Positions 32,136 through 44,391 of a DNA stretch of 64,000 bases are shown here, piece by piece. Each line of letters starts with the position of its first letter. Position 1 is the first letter of the stretch. Source of the DNA: Arenicola marina (Eukaryota > Annelida > Polychaeta > Arenicolidae); NCBI GenBank assembly GCA_964019135.1, contig OZ025256.1:15135911-15199910 (forward strand), given 5' to 3'. The translations under genes were made by a program, and so were the position numbers. The notes beneath the pieces were generated by a model, which was not told the DNA's origin, did not search any database, and was given only the letters and a program-made list of their open reading frames with translations.

Positions 32136-35100
32136 TCACTTCTCTTGGGTTGGTTGAGTGTTGGCGGGTCGTGGCTTGTTCGGCTTGTTGCGCATACCGC
32201 CATCTATCGGGAAATTGTAGCCAGTGACGAAGGAACAATTGTCTGAGGCCAGGAAGACCACAGCCTTGGCAACGTCATTCACCTTGCAAAGTCGGCCCAG
32301 CGTAGCTTGACTCTTCATCCGTTCGAAGAACTATGTAGACATATGATGGTCACATATTAAGCAGTGCAAGCTTAGTATAAGGAATTTTACAAAGAATATG
32401 TGGCAATGCCATATTTATGGCATCTAGTTATTTTAATTATTGCATACATATTAGATACTTATATATTACCGTCTTTAAAGAAGCATTGGGTGATCAGCCA
32501 TGCAACATCGTATGTAACATACTGGGCAGATAATTAGCAAAATGCACCAGCTACAAGCTGGTGGCAAACGTTTGTGTACTGAACTGTCACCGGGCCAACC
32601 ATGGCAGAGTTTTAATATATAGTTGGAGTAACCATAGAATTATGACCTGTTTTATATCCACACTTCTTATATGGGACTAAATCTTTGTCCAGTATCTGCA
32701 GCTAGCTGAGATAATGTAAGTAGGGGGGTTTGGACGAGGTAAATCACGACACGCGACACAGACATATTTGAGAAATCGACATTCAACATTGACCGCCAAA
32801 TTCCGACACTGAGGAGCTGAAAAAGCGACATAGACACAGATTTCGTTAAAAAAAATGACACTAAACGTAGCCAAAAAGCGAAACGGAACATCGTGAAAAA
32901 TCGACAGTCGACACTGAGAGTTTTGGAAGAACGACACTGGACTGTGGACACTGGAGCCCCTTCCAGACCCCTGTAAGTGAGCCGCCAAGTTAACAATTCA
33001 TACGCTGTATCGTTTTAACTGTGATATAGATTGATGGTGTCAGAAAAAGAATACGAGGTTTGGATGATTAAGAACACAATTGATTCACGCTGTTCTCTAC
33101 AATTATTACCGGAGCTAGCTGACCCGGATTCCAGTTAGCTCCTTCCTTGAGCCAGATGTCCGTGTCTTCAACTGTATCCGGACTGCAAAGAAGCAAAATA
33201 AATCATCAGTACACATCCTTAGTACACAATGTTCAGTACACATCCTTAGTACACAATGTTCAGTACACATCCTTAGTACTGTGGTGAGTCCAGCTAGGGC
33301 TGGCTGGGGTAGGTGGGACACACCCCCACTCCCTCCCTCATACCCGCCTGGCCTGGCCAGGACGGACCTCTACTTTGAGGTCCGGACCTCTAGTTTGAGG
33401 TCCGGCTCCCAGTGGCTGGGGTGGGACACATTCCACCCCCTCACTCATACCCGCCTGGCTTGGCCAGGACGGACCCACAGTTGTGGGTCCCGCACGCTGT
33501 AGTCTGCGCGACTACCTCCCCCTCCTCCCTCACCCGCCTGGCTGGGCCAGGACGGACCCACAGTTGTGGGTCCCGCACGCTGTAGTCTGCGCGACTACCT
33601 CCCCCCTCCCCCCGCCCTCTCTCATGACCGCCTGGCTTGGCCAGGACGGGCCCACACCACACGCTGTAGGGTGCGCGACTACCTCCACCCTCTCCCCCTA
33701 CCCGCCGGAGTTGGCAAGGACCCTGACCTCTAGCTAAAGACGAGGGCCGGACCTACAACTGTAGGTCCGGACCTTCAACTGTAGGTCCAGACCTCTAGTT
33801 TTGGGTGGGGCTATCCCGTATTTAAGGGGCCGGAATCTGGTAGAAGGGGGGAGAAGAAGGAAAGGACTGACCGGGACTTATCGAATGGACTTATACTCGA
33901 TGGATATGAAATGTGCATGCGGAATAAATACAAGAAAAGAGACCAATGCTGTTTGTTTCAATTGAATAAAGTAACCGGATGAAGATAATCGTGAACCCTC
34001 GACAGGGTTCTCCACAAATGGTGTCAGAAGTGGGATCCAGACTTTAACACGCGCTTTCATCGGGAGTGAATGGATATGATCGACCATATGGATATTAGGA
34101 TGACAGTGCGTTTCGGCTAGGCTACGCAGGATAAACATGGGGATTTGTGTGGTGTTAAACGTTCATAAGTGTCGTGGCGACTGCCACGCTTTATGGCTTT
34201 TCCCATGTCACCCACATGGGTGTCCAGGTCATCGAAAGTGAATGAATTGATAAATCGGAGTGAACATGCCGCCCAAGAAGGATATCAGGGAGGCAAGTGG
34301 GGATGCGACCGGCACGCAAGCAGGGGCACGGCTGAGAGCCGAGATGGAGGCTCTCCGGTTGGAACTCATTGAGGCGAGGGAAGCCGTCATCGCCGCTGAG
34401 GCAGAGACAGCAGACCAACACCGACAGAAGGAGAGGGCCGTCAACGAGGCCAAGAAGACAGTGGCTGAAGCGGAGGAAGAGCGTCGGGAGGCGGTGGAGG
34501 CGGCAATTTACCGTGTTGGCGAAGCGGAAAAGAGTCTGGTGCAGGAGAAGAATATATATGCGGCAGCGAGAGACGACAGCCGACAGGAAGCTGATACGCT
34601 TATGCGGAGGGCGCAGGCGGCGGAATCCCGAGTCCGAGAGTTGGTGGCACAACGGCCGACGACCGTCCCTCCAACCGCCAGTCTCGGCCAGCTCGGAGGC
34701 GGTGGGGGTCCGGTCGGAGGTCGAAGCCTTTATTCGCCGCGCTCCAGCTCGGCCGACGGACTGTCAGCACGTTGGATGGGGAGCGGCGGGTATAGCGTGC
34801 CCTTGCCGAAGCAGATGACGTTCGACGGGACCCAGTCGTGGGAGACCTTCATGCAGCCGTTTCAGGCTACGGCGACGGCTTGTGGCTGGGACGACGCCGA
34901 GAAGCTGTTCAGGCTGAGGAGCAGCGTGAGGGGCGAGGCCGCTGAGTATGTGTTCGAGCAGCTACCTGATGACGCCACGAACTGTTTCGAGCAGTTGGTC
35001 ACGGCATTAATGGCCCGTTTCAAGGAGAGGCGAACCGCATCTTCCTTTTTGGCGGAGCTGGAGGCCAAACGGATGGTCCACGACGAGAAGCTGGTGGATT

Positions 35101-38100
35101 ATGTTGCGGATATCAAGCGGCTGGTCCGGAAGGGCTACCCTACGGCTGACCTCAGGACTAATGACACAATAGCCCTGAGGCACTTCATGAAGGGGCTCCC
35201 CGATCAGCAGATGGCCGTGGCTATCGGCATGAAGGAGCCACAGACGATCGAGCAGGCGCAGCAGGGGTATGAGGCGTACCGGAGTCTGGAGGACGTGGCG
35301 GGACGCGGACATAAGCTGCGCGCTGTGAAGGCCAGAAGTGACGAGAGTTACGTCACCGAGAGTAGGCTCTCGGACTTCGGTAATCGTCTCATGGATAACA
35401 TTGATGCCAAGCTGGACCGCCTGAGCGCGCTGCTGCAGGAGAGGGTTAGTCAACAGGATCGACCTAGCCGTCAGACATGGGCTGATCGACCGCGGGGTGG
35501 AGCCAGGCTGACGGAAGTGCGCTGCTTTGCCTGCCGGGAGCTCGGCCACTACGCGCGTTCCTGCCCGAGCTATGGCAATGGCGATGTGGCGCAGCCGGGG
35601 ACCCAAGCGTCTCAGCGCGACGTAGAGAGCACAGCGGATCAGGGAAACTAGAAGGGGCCGGCACTACCGGCCAGTCGTCGGCCCTTGTTGCGGAGGCGTG
35701 TGTAGAGAGGCACGAGTTGTGGTCGTCCTTCAGGGAAGTAGACGAGGTTACACCACTAAGGGCACGGAGGGTCGGCGTGTCACAAATATCGGAAACGCGG
35801 GCGTACGGCGCAGACGAGGCGCGTCCCGTCGGGAGAAGTGTTTTTGTTGTGTTGTTGATGTGGTGGTGTGGCGTCATGTCGTGGTTGAGATGTGGCGGCG
35901 ATGAGGGTGTGAGGAGTGGCGCCGAGGGAGGTGGCTGGGTGTGGCGGCTCTGTCGTTGGAGTCAGGTCAAGTGGCGGGGTATGAGGCGCAGGGAGCGCGA
36001 TGTGACACCCCGAGGACCCACTCCGGCCTTAGGTGGGAGATCCACCGCGGAAGAGCGCCACAAGCCGCGGAGTGAAGCGGCGCTGCTGAGCGACCGGGTT
36101 AAATGTCGGAGAGTGACGCGTGGGGAAAAGGGCGAAATGTCCGAGTACTCGCAGCGATCTTTTAGTGGAAGATTATCACTCGCGGCAGAGAAGGCACCGG
36201 TCAGCGATATGCCGAGAGGTCGAGTGACGTATGGGGATAAGGTACTGGCTGAGTTGCCCTGCGGTGGGTGCGATATTTGTGTGCGGAAACACAAACTGTG
36301 GTCGTCATTCAATGGAGTGGATGACGTGAAGCCGCGGGGAGCTCGAAGGGTCAGTGTGTCCCAGACATCGATGTCACAGGTCGGCAACGGCAAGGGGAAG
36401 CGCGCTGTGTGGGCTCACGTCATGTCTATGGTGCGGATTTGGCTGTGTTGCCTAGGTCGGTGGGTAGGACCCAGCGGCCGGAAGGCGAGAGATGGCCAAC
36501 AGGAGGATTGGATCAGTCAAGCCCGAAGGTGTTATGGATCCATTCGGCGGGGTTTGAGACGCATGAAGCGTGATGTGACACCCCGAGGATCGGCAGCAGC
36601 CTTTGGTGGGGGATCGGCCGAGGACGAGAGCCATCTACGGAAGCGGGATGACGCGGACCAGCGGTTAGAAGACCCAGGTCTGCCCTTAGGTCGGAGATCA
36701 CAGCCCAAGTCAGAGCGACTCGTACCGGTACAGGGTGCCAGGGAGGTGACGAGGGGGCTAGGCGGTCTCGCCTTCAAGCCGCTTCAACCGTGTCAAGGTC
36801 GGCGAGTGGCAGGGGGCAGACCCGCAAGGGGTAGTACTGCCGGGGGGCGAGGCCCCGGGGCGCCCAGGAATGTAGATGCCATGCGGCGGGGGACGCGAGA
36901 ACGAGTTCCACCCGACAGGCTACCGCGGGGAGGTCAAGGGTGCCAGAGGAGCTGCGAGGCTGCCACCGAGATTCGTGACTGACGTTATTCTCAAGCTGGA
37001 GAGCGGACAAAGGACCCTGCGGTGGATTGCATGCGTCTAAAGACATTAGTTAACTGAAATTTACTTTGAGTTGTGTTATTTTTAACGTCTATGAGTTGTC
37101 AAATGTAGAAACATGTCCGCAGGAGCGGCCATCCTGGTGGGAGATAGTGTGGTGAGTCCAGCTAGGGCTGGCTGGGGTAGGTGGGACACACCCCCACTCC
37201 CTCCCTCATACCCGCCTGGCCTGGCCAGGACGGACCTCTACTTTGAGGTCCGGACCTCTAGTTTGAGGTCCGGCTCCCAGTGGCTGGGGTGGGACACATT
37301 CCACCCCCTCACTCATACCCGCCTGGCTTGGCCAGGACGGACCCACAGTTGTGGGTCCCGCACGCTGTAGTCTGCGCGACTACCTCCCCCTCCTCCCTCA
37401 CCCGCCTGGCTGGGCCAGGACGGACCCACAGTTGTGGGTCCCGCACGCTGTAGTCTGCGCGACTACCTCCCCCCTCCCCCCGCCCTCTCTCATGACCGCC
37501 TGGCTTGGCCAGGACGGGCCCACACCACACGCTGTAGGGTGCGCGACTACCTCCACCCTCTCCCCCTACCCGCCGGAGTTGGCAAGGACCCTGACCTCTA
37601 GCTAAAGACGAGGGCCGGACCTACAACTGTAGGTCCGGACCTCTAGTTTTGGGTGGGGCTATCCCGTATTTAAGGGGCCGGAATCTGGTAGAAGGGGGGA
37701 GAAGAAGGAAAGGACTGACCGGGACTTATCGAATGGACTTATACTCGATGGATATGAAATGTGCATGCGGAATAAATACAAGAAAAGAGACCAATGCTGT
37801 TTGTTTCAATTGAATAAAGTAACCGGATGAAGATAATCGTGAACCCTCGACAGGGTTCTCCACAGTACACAATGTTCAGTACACATCCTTAGTACACAAT
37901 GTTCAGTACACATCCTTAGTACACAATGTTCAGTACACATCCTTAGTACACAATGTTCAGTACACATCCTTAGTACACAATGTTCAGTGCACATCCTTAG
38001 TACACAATCTTCAGTATACATCCTTAGCACACAACATTCAGTACACTTCCTTAATACACAATCTACAGTAAAAAACATCCTTAGTACACTATCGTTTACT

Positions 38101-41100
38101 TTCGTTTACTGACCAAAAGTTGTATTCTTTAGGAAAAAAAATACGAAACAAAACACAAGTCGTTGTCCGGAAGTGCCCTGATCACGACGAGGATAGGGAG
38201 TCAGACCGATATTAAGTATGTAAATAATGGGGGAGAAACCGATGGTAAGTATTAAATAAGGAAGTCAGACCGAGAGTAAGTATGTAAATAAGGGAGTGAG
38301 ACCGACAGTAAGTATGTAAATAAGGGGGTGAGACCGATAGTATGTATGTAAATAATGGGGGAGAAACCGATGGTAAGTATTAAATAAGGAAGTCAGACCG
38401 AGAGTAAGTATGTAAATAAGGGAGTGAGACCGACAGTAAGTATGTAAATAAGGGAGTGAGACCGATAATATGTATGTAAATAATGGGGGAGAAAGCGATG
38501 GTAAGTATTAAATAAGGAAGTCAGACCGAGAGTAAGTATGTAAATGAGGGAGTGAGACCGACAGTAAGTATGTAAATAAGGGAGTGAGACCGATAGTATG
38601 TATGTAAATAATGGGGGAGAAACCGATGGTAAGTATTAAATGAGGAAGTCAGACCGAGAGTAAGTATGTAAATAAGGGAGTGAGACCGACAGTAAGTATG
38701 TAAATAAGGGAGTGAGACCGATAGTATGTATGTAAATAATGGGGGAGAAAGCGATGGTAAGTATTAAATAAGGAAGTCAGACCGAGAGTAAGTATGTAAA
38801 TAAGGGAGTGAGACCGACAGTAAGTATGTAAATAAGGGAGTGAGACCGATAGTATGTATATAAATAATGGGGGAGAAAGCGATGGTAAGTATTAAATAAG
38901 GAAGTCAGACCGAGAGTAAGTATGTAAATAAGTGAGTGAGACCGACAGTAAGTATGTAAATAAGGGAGTCAGACCGATAGTAAGTATGTAAATAAGGAAG
39001 TCAGACCGATAGCAAGTATGTAAATAAAGGAGTGAGAGGATGAGGAGGTGCTGCCGCCAGTACCAAGCGTGCTCTCATACTTACTTTACACTGTTCACAT
39101 GGACTCCGCGCGGCCCCAGTTCTGGAACGGTAAGTAAATGGCGATGACATGAGACCCGTACAGGTATACCCGCGGCAATAATATGGCTCAAGCGTATCGG
39201 CTTGCCATATCCATATATATATAGTTACCTTCTTAAGTCATGTAGAATATTATAAATGCGCCTTCCATCCTTTGTGTTGCCTATGATAGTTGAGATATAA
39301 TTGCGTATCTGGAGGCAAATATATAACAGTACAGCAAGAAATGTAACTCCCATTATGGACAGTGGACTGATAATTACAATGGTCTATATAGTACTATTAA
39401 TTAGGTTTATATTACTACACTGTAGCGACAAGCAGACCGCCAGCTCCATTGAAGACTGACACAACTAGTTATTGATGCTTGTAGAGATTGTCGGTGTACA
39501 GATCTAGATCCTCTCGCCGTGAAAAAAAGAAGTTTTGAGCGAATAAGCTTCGGCTTCCGTTTCTTTTTTAATTAGTATTAGTCTTTTTTTTATTGATGCG
39601 ATATCAATATCTTTTTTTATTGATACGATATTATATATATGTTATTAGTAGATCTACTGTCATGGGCGTGTCCAGGGGCAGGGTGGGGGGGCGGGGTGCA
39701 GGGAGGGGCACGTGCTGCCCCCTTTCAGACCCTAAAGTATATCTGTGCCCCGTCTTTTCAAATTCTGCGCCCCCCTGGGTCGTCAAAAAAAGATGGATCC
39801 CTTGGTCGCAATTTTTCCAACCACCGCCGGTCGCAAGATTTCATTGTGCCCCCCCCCCCCCCCCCCCCCGCGCCTGACCGTGATTTCGGCCATAAAGATT
39901 TAGAAATAAGAATAACCCAGAGGTCACGTGACGTACCCAGAGCCAGCGCCTTCGTCATCATATCCATAGCGCGCTTGGTGACGCAGTACGGAACCATGTG
40001 GGGGTTCTGGAAGGAAACAGGTAATCTTAACATATTGTCTTCAGAGCTTTACTCTCCGGCAACGATACCGGCTATTATTATAACTTAATGTGTAATGGTG
40101 GCAGTGGTAACTCCAGGCTCCGTCATCCGATCGTGTCAACCCATGCGACACTCACTTTCCTTTAGATGACATAACTTAATGTAGAACAATATTATAGACT
40201 GAGCTACTTAGCTATCGCTATATATAAGTATGTATGCATCTTGATCGTTCTCTAGAACCATACTTTACGAAGGAAATGTTGGGTTCTAACCACTACCGAT
40301 GAATACCAGTGCTATTTTCGTCGTAACATCTATCACATGAATAGCATAGTGCTATCTAATGTAACAATAACATAACAGAAGATTTGCGTAGACCAAGTCG
40401 GGTTTCATAACACCTCCATAGGAGGTGTTTAACCAGGATGACTCACCGCTCTAAGCCCAGCCACGCTAGAGACGTTGATGATGTGTCCTGTAAAGAGACG
40501 AATAGCACCAAGGAAAATAAAGAACGTGCAAAATATAACCGAAAAGCTCGATAGAATTTAGGCACAATTATTGATATTTTCCTAGTATATTTCACAGACG
40601 AGATTCAGGTGCCTTTACCTTTGTTTTCAATGATGTATTGGACAACCTTCTGTGTCAAGACGAAGGCTGCCCGTAGGTTGACCTCTATGGCCCTGTCAAG
40701 GTCTTCGACCGGGCCGTCCGTCACGCTGCCAACCATTGGGATGCCCGCGTTGTTGATCTAGAACAAAATTAGCAGATAGTTTGAGTTAAGGACAAATCAT
40801 GACGTGATTACGGTTTTAGCTACAAGTTAGATCAAACTATAATGAACTTGACACAGGCGAAACAGATAATATGTTGGTGGGCCCACGTTGCGTATTTCCT
40901 TTCACTTGTAATAAATAGTTTGCTTTGGTTAACTGTATTACCTCGATATTACCCATCAATCCAAATAATCCCAGCTTGCTACATAAAATCTAGCATAAAG
41001 CCAGAGGATTGTCGGGGGGGTGGGGGGCAAACCCCTCAATTAAAATATTAAAATTAATTAAATTCTCCCCCGCGACCCCCCCCCCCGTTTCCGCCACATA

Positions 41101-42577
41101 GGCTTGAAGATCCATGAAAACTTTCTAATGATAAATACCGCCCCATCAGACCGAACCCGTAAAATTGTCGATTTTACGATTCATATAATATCAAACTTAA
41201 TGAAAATCCTTCTTCATGAGGGTCGGCTAATACCCCATTTCCAGTTTACAACGAATTATTTTCCTCATTCCCATTTCACGGTGAAATGAAAAGCCCATCC
41301 ACGAGGAACGGAAAAGCCCTTGCCCCCCCCCCCCCATTAGTATAATATACTTGCATTACATACACCTCATCCATCTCGTTAAATTATATGGTGAGTTTCT
41401 TTTCTTGAAAGCTGTTGACTTTCCACCTTCGTTAACTTCACCGTCATTTCGATGGACAAATATAAGATGCAAGCTACAATTTAACATTGGAGACTACATT
41501 GGGGAGTCACTCTCTGTAAGTTATCTACTCACCAGGATGTGGATTGTACCGAAGTTTTGGATGGCCACGTCGACCACATTGTCAAGGTCAGCTTCAATCG
41601 TGACGTCAGCCGTGACGTAGACAACCTAATGATATATATGTAGACACCACATAAATTATAATTGTTGTCCTTTTGTTCCGTGAAATAAGTTTTGCCAATT
41701 AATCTGTTTGAAGTGGTTGCATGGCATCCATCTCTCTTGGCATGACACTTTATCTCTTATCCCTATATACATTATGTATTGTTTAAACAATCAAGGAACC
41801 CGAGATGAACAATTATTATAAGGATACATTTTAAAGTGATTGAATGAGTCCTTTTCAATATAGCCTTTTTTAGTGTACAAAATGGCGTTGGGGTGAACAT
41901 GATTCAGTTATCATTTAAATTCTTAATTGCAATACCGAACTGTGCAAACCGTATTGTACAATACGGCCGATGCCAACCATTTACAGTGACCCATCCGTAG
42001 AGGGCAGACTTGTAAACTACTTATTAGCTGCCTCCACCAGATGGCGCCACTGCTCCATATCTTGTCTATGCTATTTGGCATCGAAATGAATCCTGACCAT
42101 CCGCCATGAATGTTACACCTCACATTATAGGACTGCAACCTATGCTGCAGCTGTGTGATAAACTGCACCCATATTTAAATGGGTACATTTAACTGATTTT
42201 AATATTTTGCTCAGAGCGCCTCACTCAATCTACTACTCACATTGTCGCTGGAGGATGCAGCGCGACACTGGGCGGCAACGGCCTGTAACTTTGTGACGTC
42301 ACGTCCGGTCAGAACTAGTCGCGCCCCCAGGCGTGCGAATTCCAAAGCAGTTCCTGCTCCGATCCCACCGCTGGCGCCTGATAAACGACAGAAAAGTGGG
42401 TTACAGCGCAGAAAGGTGAAAACAATTCATCCTAGTGTAAAATAATTCCAATAATATAGCTTCTTTTGTTGTAAAAGGATCCGCTGTCATTGGGGAAACC
42501 ATGAAGATAGATCCAGGTTTATGAAAAACCATTCACTCACCTGTGATTAAGACCACTTTGTTCTTTATACTGTCCAT
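32136..42577 (-). CDS. Classical short-chain dehydrogenase/reductase SDR-A, 9 exons, 273 aa
   Basis: Exons in transcript order: 42577-42541, 42377-42241, 41625-41533, 40757-40619, 40487-40447, 40006-39937, 39121-39085, 33182-33110, 32330-32136. All have GT-AG ends and join into one frame of 822 nt. It is an NAD(P)-dependent oxidoreductase with a Rossmann fold. TGASGGIG at 12-19 is the cofactor glycine motif, NNAG is at 91-94, N116 lies in EVNLRA, and the catalytic set is S143 (NVSS), Y156 and K160 (YCVTK). The Ser-Tyr spacing is the classical 13. The end (VVFLASDNCSFVTGY, then DGGMRNKP) is typical of the FabG-like branch. There is no targeting signal, so probably cytosolic; the substrate cannot be told. 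SDR-B is its divergent neighbour, with identical exon phases. Intron 7 holds an LTR element and two minisatellites. Confidence 0.95.
32331..33109 (-). other. SDR-A intron 8
   Basis: A 779-bp intron with no recognised element. Short degenerate motifs of CGACAnTGA type recur around 32750-32950. Confidence 0.5.
33205..33279. repeat. 27-bp minisatellite, left of the LTR element
   Basis: Units of AGTACACATCCTTAGTACAC plus AATGTTC. The same array continues at 37865-38085, showing that the LTR element inserted into it. Confidence 0.9.
33280..37864 (+). mobile_element. Gag-only LTR retrotransposon in SDR-A intron 7
   Basis: LTRs at 33280-34016 (737 bp) and 37148-37864 (717 bp) begin TGTGGTGAG and end TCTCCACA. 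They look nearly identical apart from a 20-bp length difference in a small internal repeat, so the insertion is recent. GTAC flanks both ends as a 4-bp target duplication, typical of Ty3/Gypsy-like elements. The primer-binding site from about 34019 (TGGTGTCAGAAGTGGGATCC) resembles the 3' end of tRNA-Leu. The interior has one gag-like ORF. A region at about 35700-36980 contains two diverged copies of a roughly 580-bp segment without recognisable domains. No protease, RT or integrase is seen, so it is non-autonomous but looks structurally whole. It lies antisense to SDR-A. Confidence 0.9.
34260..35651 (+). CDS. Gag-like protein of the LTR element
   Basis: 463 codons. The N-terminal 110 or so residues are Glu/Ala/Arg-rich and predicted coiled coil. 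A Gly/Ser-rich linker follows, then a retrotransposon-gag-like capsid segment (about 180-350, with WETFMQPF, LFRLRSSVRGEAAEY and LMARFKERR). A single CCHC zinc knuckle (CFACRELGHYARSC) lies near the C-terminus. The order matches Ty3/Gypsy-type Gag. It appears open, and no pol frame follows. Confidence 0.85.
   Translation: MNMPPKKDIREASGDATGTQAGARLRAEMEALRLELIEAREAVIAAEAETADQHRQKERAVNEAKKTVAEAEEERREAVEAAIYRVGEAEKSLVQEKNIYAAARDDSRQEADTLMRRAQAAESRVRELVAQRPTTVPPTASLGQLGGGGGPVGGRSLYSPRSSSADGLSARWMGSGGYSVPLPKQMTFDGTQSWETFMQPFQATATACGWDDAEKLFRLRSSVRGEAAEYVFEQLPDDATNCFEQLVTALMARFKERRTASSFLAELEAKRMVHDEKLVDYVADIKRLVRKGYPTADLRTNDTIALRHFMKGLPDQQMAVAIGMKEPQTIEQAQQGYEAYRSLEDVAGRGHKLRAVKARSDESYVTESRLSDFGNRLMDNIDAKLDRLSALLQERVSQQDRPSRQTWADRPRGGARLTEVRCFACRELGHYARSCPSYGNGDVAQPGTQASQRDVESTADQGN
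37865..38085. repeat. 27-bp minisatellite, right of the LTR element
   Basis: About eight units of GTTCAGTACACATCCTTAGT plus ACACAAT, degenerating towards 38085. Continuation of 33205-33279. Confidence 0.9.
38195..39035. repeat. Higher-order minisatellite: about 128 bp x 6 of four 32-bp subunits
   Basis: Subunits of GTAAGTATGTAAATAAGGGA plus GTGAGACCGACA, in four recurring variants. The GATGGTAAGTATTA variant recurs about every 128 bp from 38241. It ends about 50 bp from the SDR-A exon 7 donor. The + strand carries many GTAAGTAT motifs, but these are antisense to SDR-A. Confidence 0.93.
39122..39936 (-). other. SDR-A intron 6, with a possible poly-C MITE
   Basis: The segment at about 39660-39890 has GGCGTGTCCAGGGGCAGG, a G-run, CGTCAAAAAAAGATGGATCC, GGTCGCAA motifs and a long C-run before GCGCCTG. 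This resembles the interior of the element near 44640-44760. Clear inverted termini were not identified. The rest is AT-rich without features. Confidence 0.4.
40007..40446 (-). other. SDR-A intron 5
   Basis: Ordinary intron; nothing recognised. Confidence 0.5.
40758..41532 (-). other. SDR-A intron 3
   Basis: Contains a G-run near 41015 and C-runs near 41078-41090 and 41323-41334; no recognisable element. Confidence 0.5.
41626..42240 (-). other. SDR-A intron 2
   Basis: A 615-bp intron; nothing recognised. Confidence 0.5.
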
Positions 42578-42645
42578 GCTCGCGGGTTTAGTCCGATTCG
42601 ATCAAGACACTGTAAAATAGGTCCAATGTAAAGCCACCTTTAAGC

Positions 42646-42662
42646 GATGAGATCTCACGAGA
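42646..42662 (-). promoter_or_regulatory. Conserved SDR promoter motif, SDR-A copy
   Basis: On the minus strand, TCTCGTGAGATCTCATC ends 69 nt before the SDR-A ATG. It matches the SDR-B copy at 16 of 17 positions. TCTCGCGAGA is a known metazoan core-promoter element, bound by BANP in mammals; SDR-A has T for C in the centre. Confidence 0.7.
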
Positions 42663-43024
42663 CCAATGGACGAGAGTGGAAATAAATACCCTGGCGCTGC
42701 CGCTGAAGTGGTTTGACAGAGCCACAATCAAGCGGGCGATCCATGTAGGTTCAGCGTACAGTGCAGGTATAGTATCGCCATCATTTCATTGTACTTCCCG
42801 CATCTCTCTCGCGCGCGACACGTGACTGGCTGGTCCCGCATACATATATACCAACCTACGGCACCAGGTGGTCGTGCCGCTAATGCCTGCCTGGCTGTTC
42901 CCGCATGTCTTGGTCCGCGAAGTCTGCCATTGAAGCCGAATGCAATCAACGCGCGCAGACACGCGCGCAAGATGCGGGCGCTCATGTATAGCCTGCATCT
43001 TCGTATAGCTGCTTCTTCCATCAG

Positions 43025-43225
43025 TGGGGCGAGGGGGCCTCCCTGGTGTAGCGGCTATCGTAGGGGCCTCTCTGGTGTAGTGACTATCGTAGGGGCCTCC
43101 CTGATGTAGCGGCTATCGTAGGGGCCTCTCTAGGGTAGTGGTAGCTTAGGGGTCTCACTTGTGTAGAGGTTAACGCACTATTGCGAAGACCAATATATCC
43201 TGGGTTCGCATCCGGCCCCTGGGAC
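43025..43225 (+). repeat. 36-bp tandem repeat running into a tRNA-like sequence
   Basis: About three to four units of GTAGCGGCTATCGTAGGGGC plus CTCTCTGGT. A tRNA-like stretch follows, with A-box-like GTGTAGAGGTTAACGCAC and B-box-like GGGTTCGCATCC (about 43163-43215). The repeat unit may be an amplified A-box part of a SINE. It lies between the divergent SDR promoters. Confidence 0.6.
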
Positions 43226-44003
43226 CTAATCCACACGATACGTTTGCGGTCACAGAGGCTAAATCGAGAAATACGTTGCGCGGTCTGCGGGGTTTGCTCG
43301 GAGAAGGTTATAAGCTCTCTAGCTCTCAGAACTAGGCGGTCACGAGTAAACATCGGACCCAACGCGGTAAAACCCCGTGTGTCACCACCACAATTCGCTC
43401 GGACGGGGCGTTTTAAGGCCATCAGCCGCTTGGTCGTCGCGTTTTACCGCCTGGAAAGGGGTATTTTCGCGGCACCCCGCTCTATGAACGCACATTGTCA
43501 GAGTTTCCTCCCCCCCACCACCGGTCGTAAGTTTCAAAATATACGCTCTATAAGGGTATTTTTTTCATCACAAATATCCACTCTCTCAGGCATCAAGGCC
43601 CCCCCCCCCCAACCGGATTTATATAATAGTCCCCCCCCCGGGATATAAATATACCTATGCACATGGCATGCATGTCTGTATTGCTTGCATTTTTGCTGAA
43701 GTGGAAAAGATGTGTATAATATCAACAAAATGTCTGGTTCCATTTCATCATTTTAACGTCATTATCCCGTTGGGACTGTTTAGCGCATACGGTGGCCGGA
43801 AACACAGTTTTATCCTAAAAGGTCCATTTTCCTATTTTCCCACAACGATGACATTATACTTGACGCTGGCACGCACTCTGAACTCAGACACTTGTGAATG
43901 GGACCGGCCTACATCCCAGTGATATACACGAGGAAAACCGTTAAAAGATCCCTTTGCCCTGAAGCAGTTAAAACACCTGTACATCACTGCTCAACGACAA
44001 AAA
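43226..44003. other. Intergenic spacer between the SDR genes
   Basis: No exon recognised. C-runs occur near 43600-43640. Confidence 0.4.
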
Positions 44004-44007
44004 TTAA

Positions 44008-44391
44008 AGTTGCACGTGGAGCTCTTTCCCGCCAAAAACTAATGAGGTCAAAATACATATAAGAATCAGTCCTTGAATCATTCAGGACTTCTTTTATCTA
44101 TACTCCACCCATACCAGACTGCCAAATAGTGTCTCTTAGCCTTGTCCGTGATATTAATTTACCACAAGTTTTCATTTTAGTGGTAAACGTCATCAGTTTG
44201 TGTGCTGCGCGATGCTTTGGTATAAGTAGCAGTGCCGCGACCGAGTTCTGTGGTGTCCCGGGATAGACACGTTTGCCACACCAAAGCCGAAACGGCGATG
44301 TTTATAGAATGAAACAATCGAGTTTTCTGCAAATTTTGATATAAATTTCGCCTGGGTTTTGTTTTGGCGGGAAAGAACTCGACATGCAACT
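44008..44391 (-). mobile_element. TTAA-flanked MITE, copy 2 (384 bp)
   Basis: Flanked by TTAA at 44004-44007 and 44392-44395, with ends AGTTGCACGTGGAGC and GACATGCAACT. Internally it is the reverse complement of 30376-30775, including the CGAAACGGCGA and GCCAAATAGTGTCTC segments. Non-coding. Confidence 0.88.

Noticed and set aside
35717-36982. 421-codon ORF as a host gene
   Set aside because: It lies between the LTRs of a mobile element, has no recognised domain and contains an internal duplication of the DNA. It is noted only as part of the element.
38195-39035. Another splice-donor array, because of many GTAAGTAT motifs
   Set aside because: The motifs are on the + strand while SDR-A is on the minus strand, and the unit has no SDR-A exon sequence.
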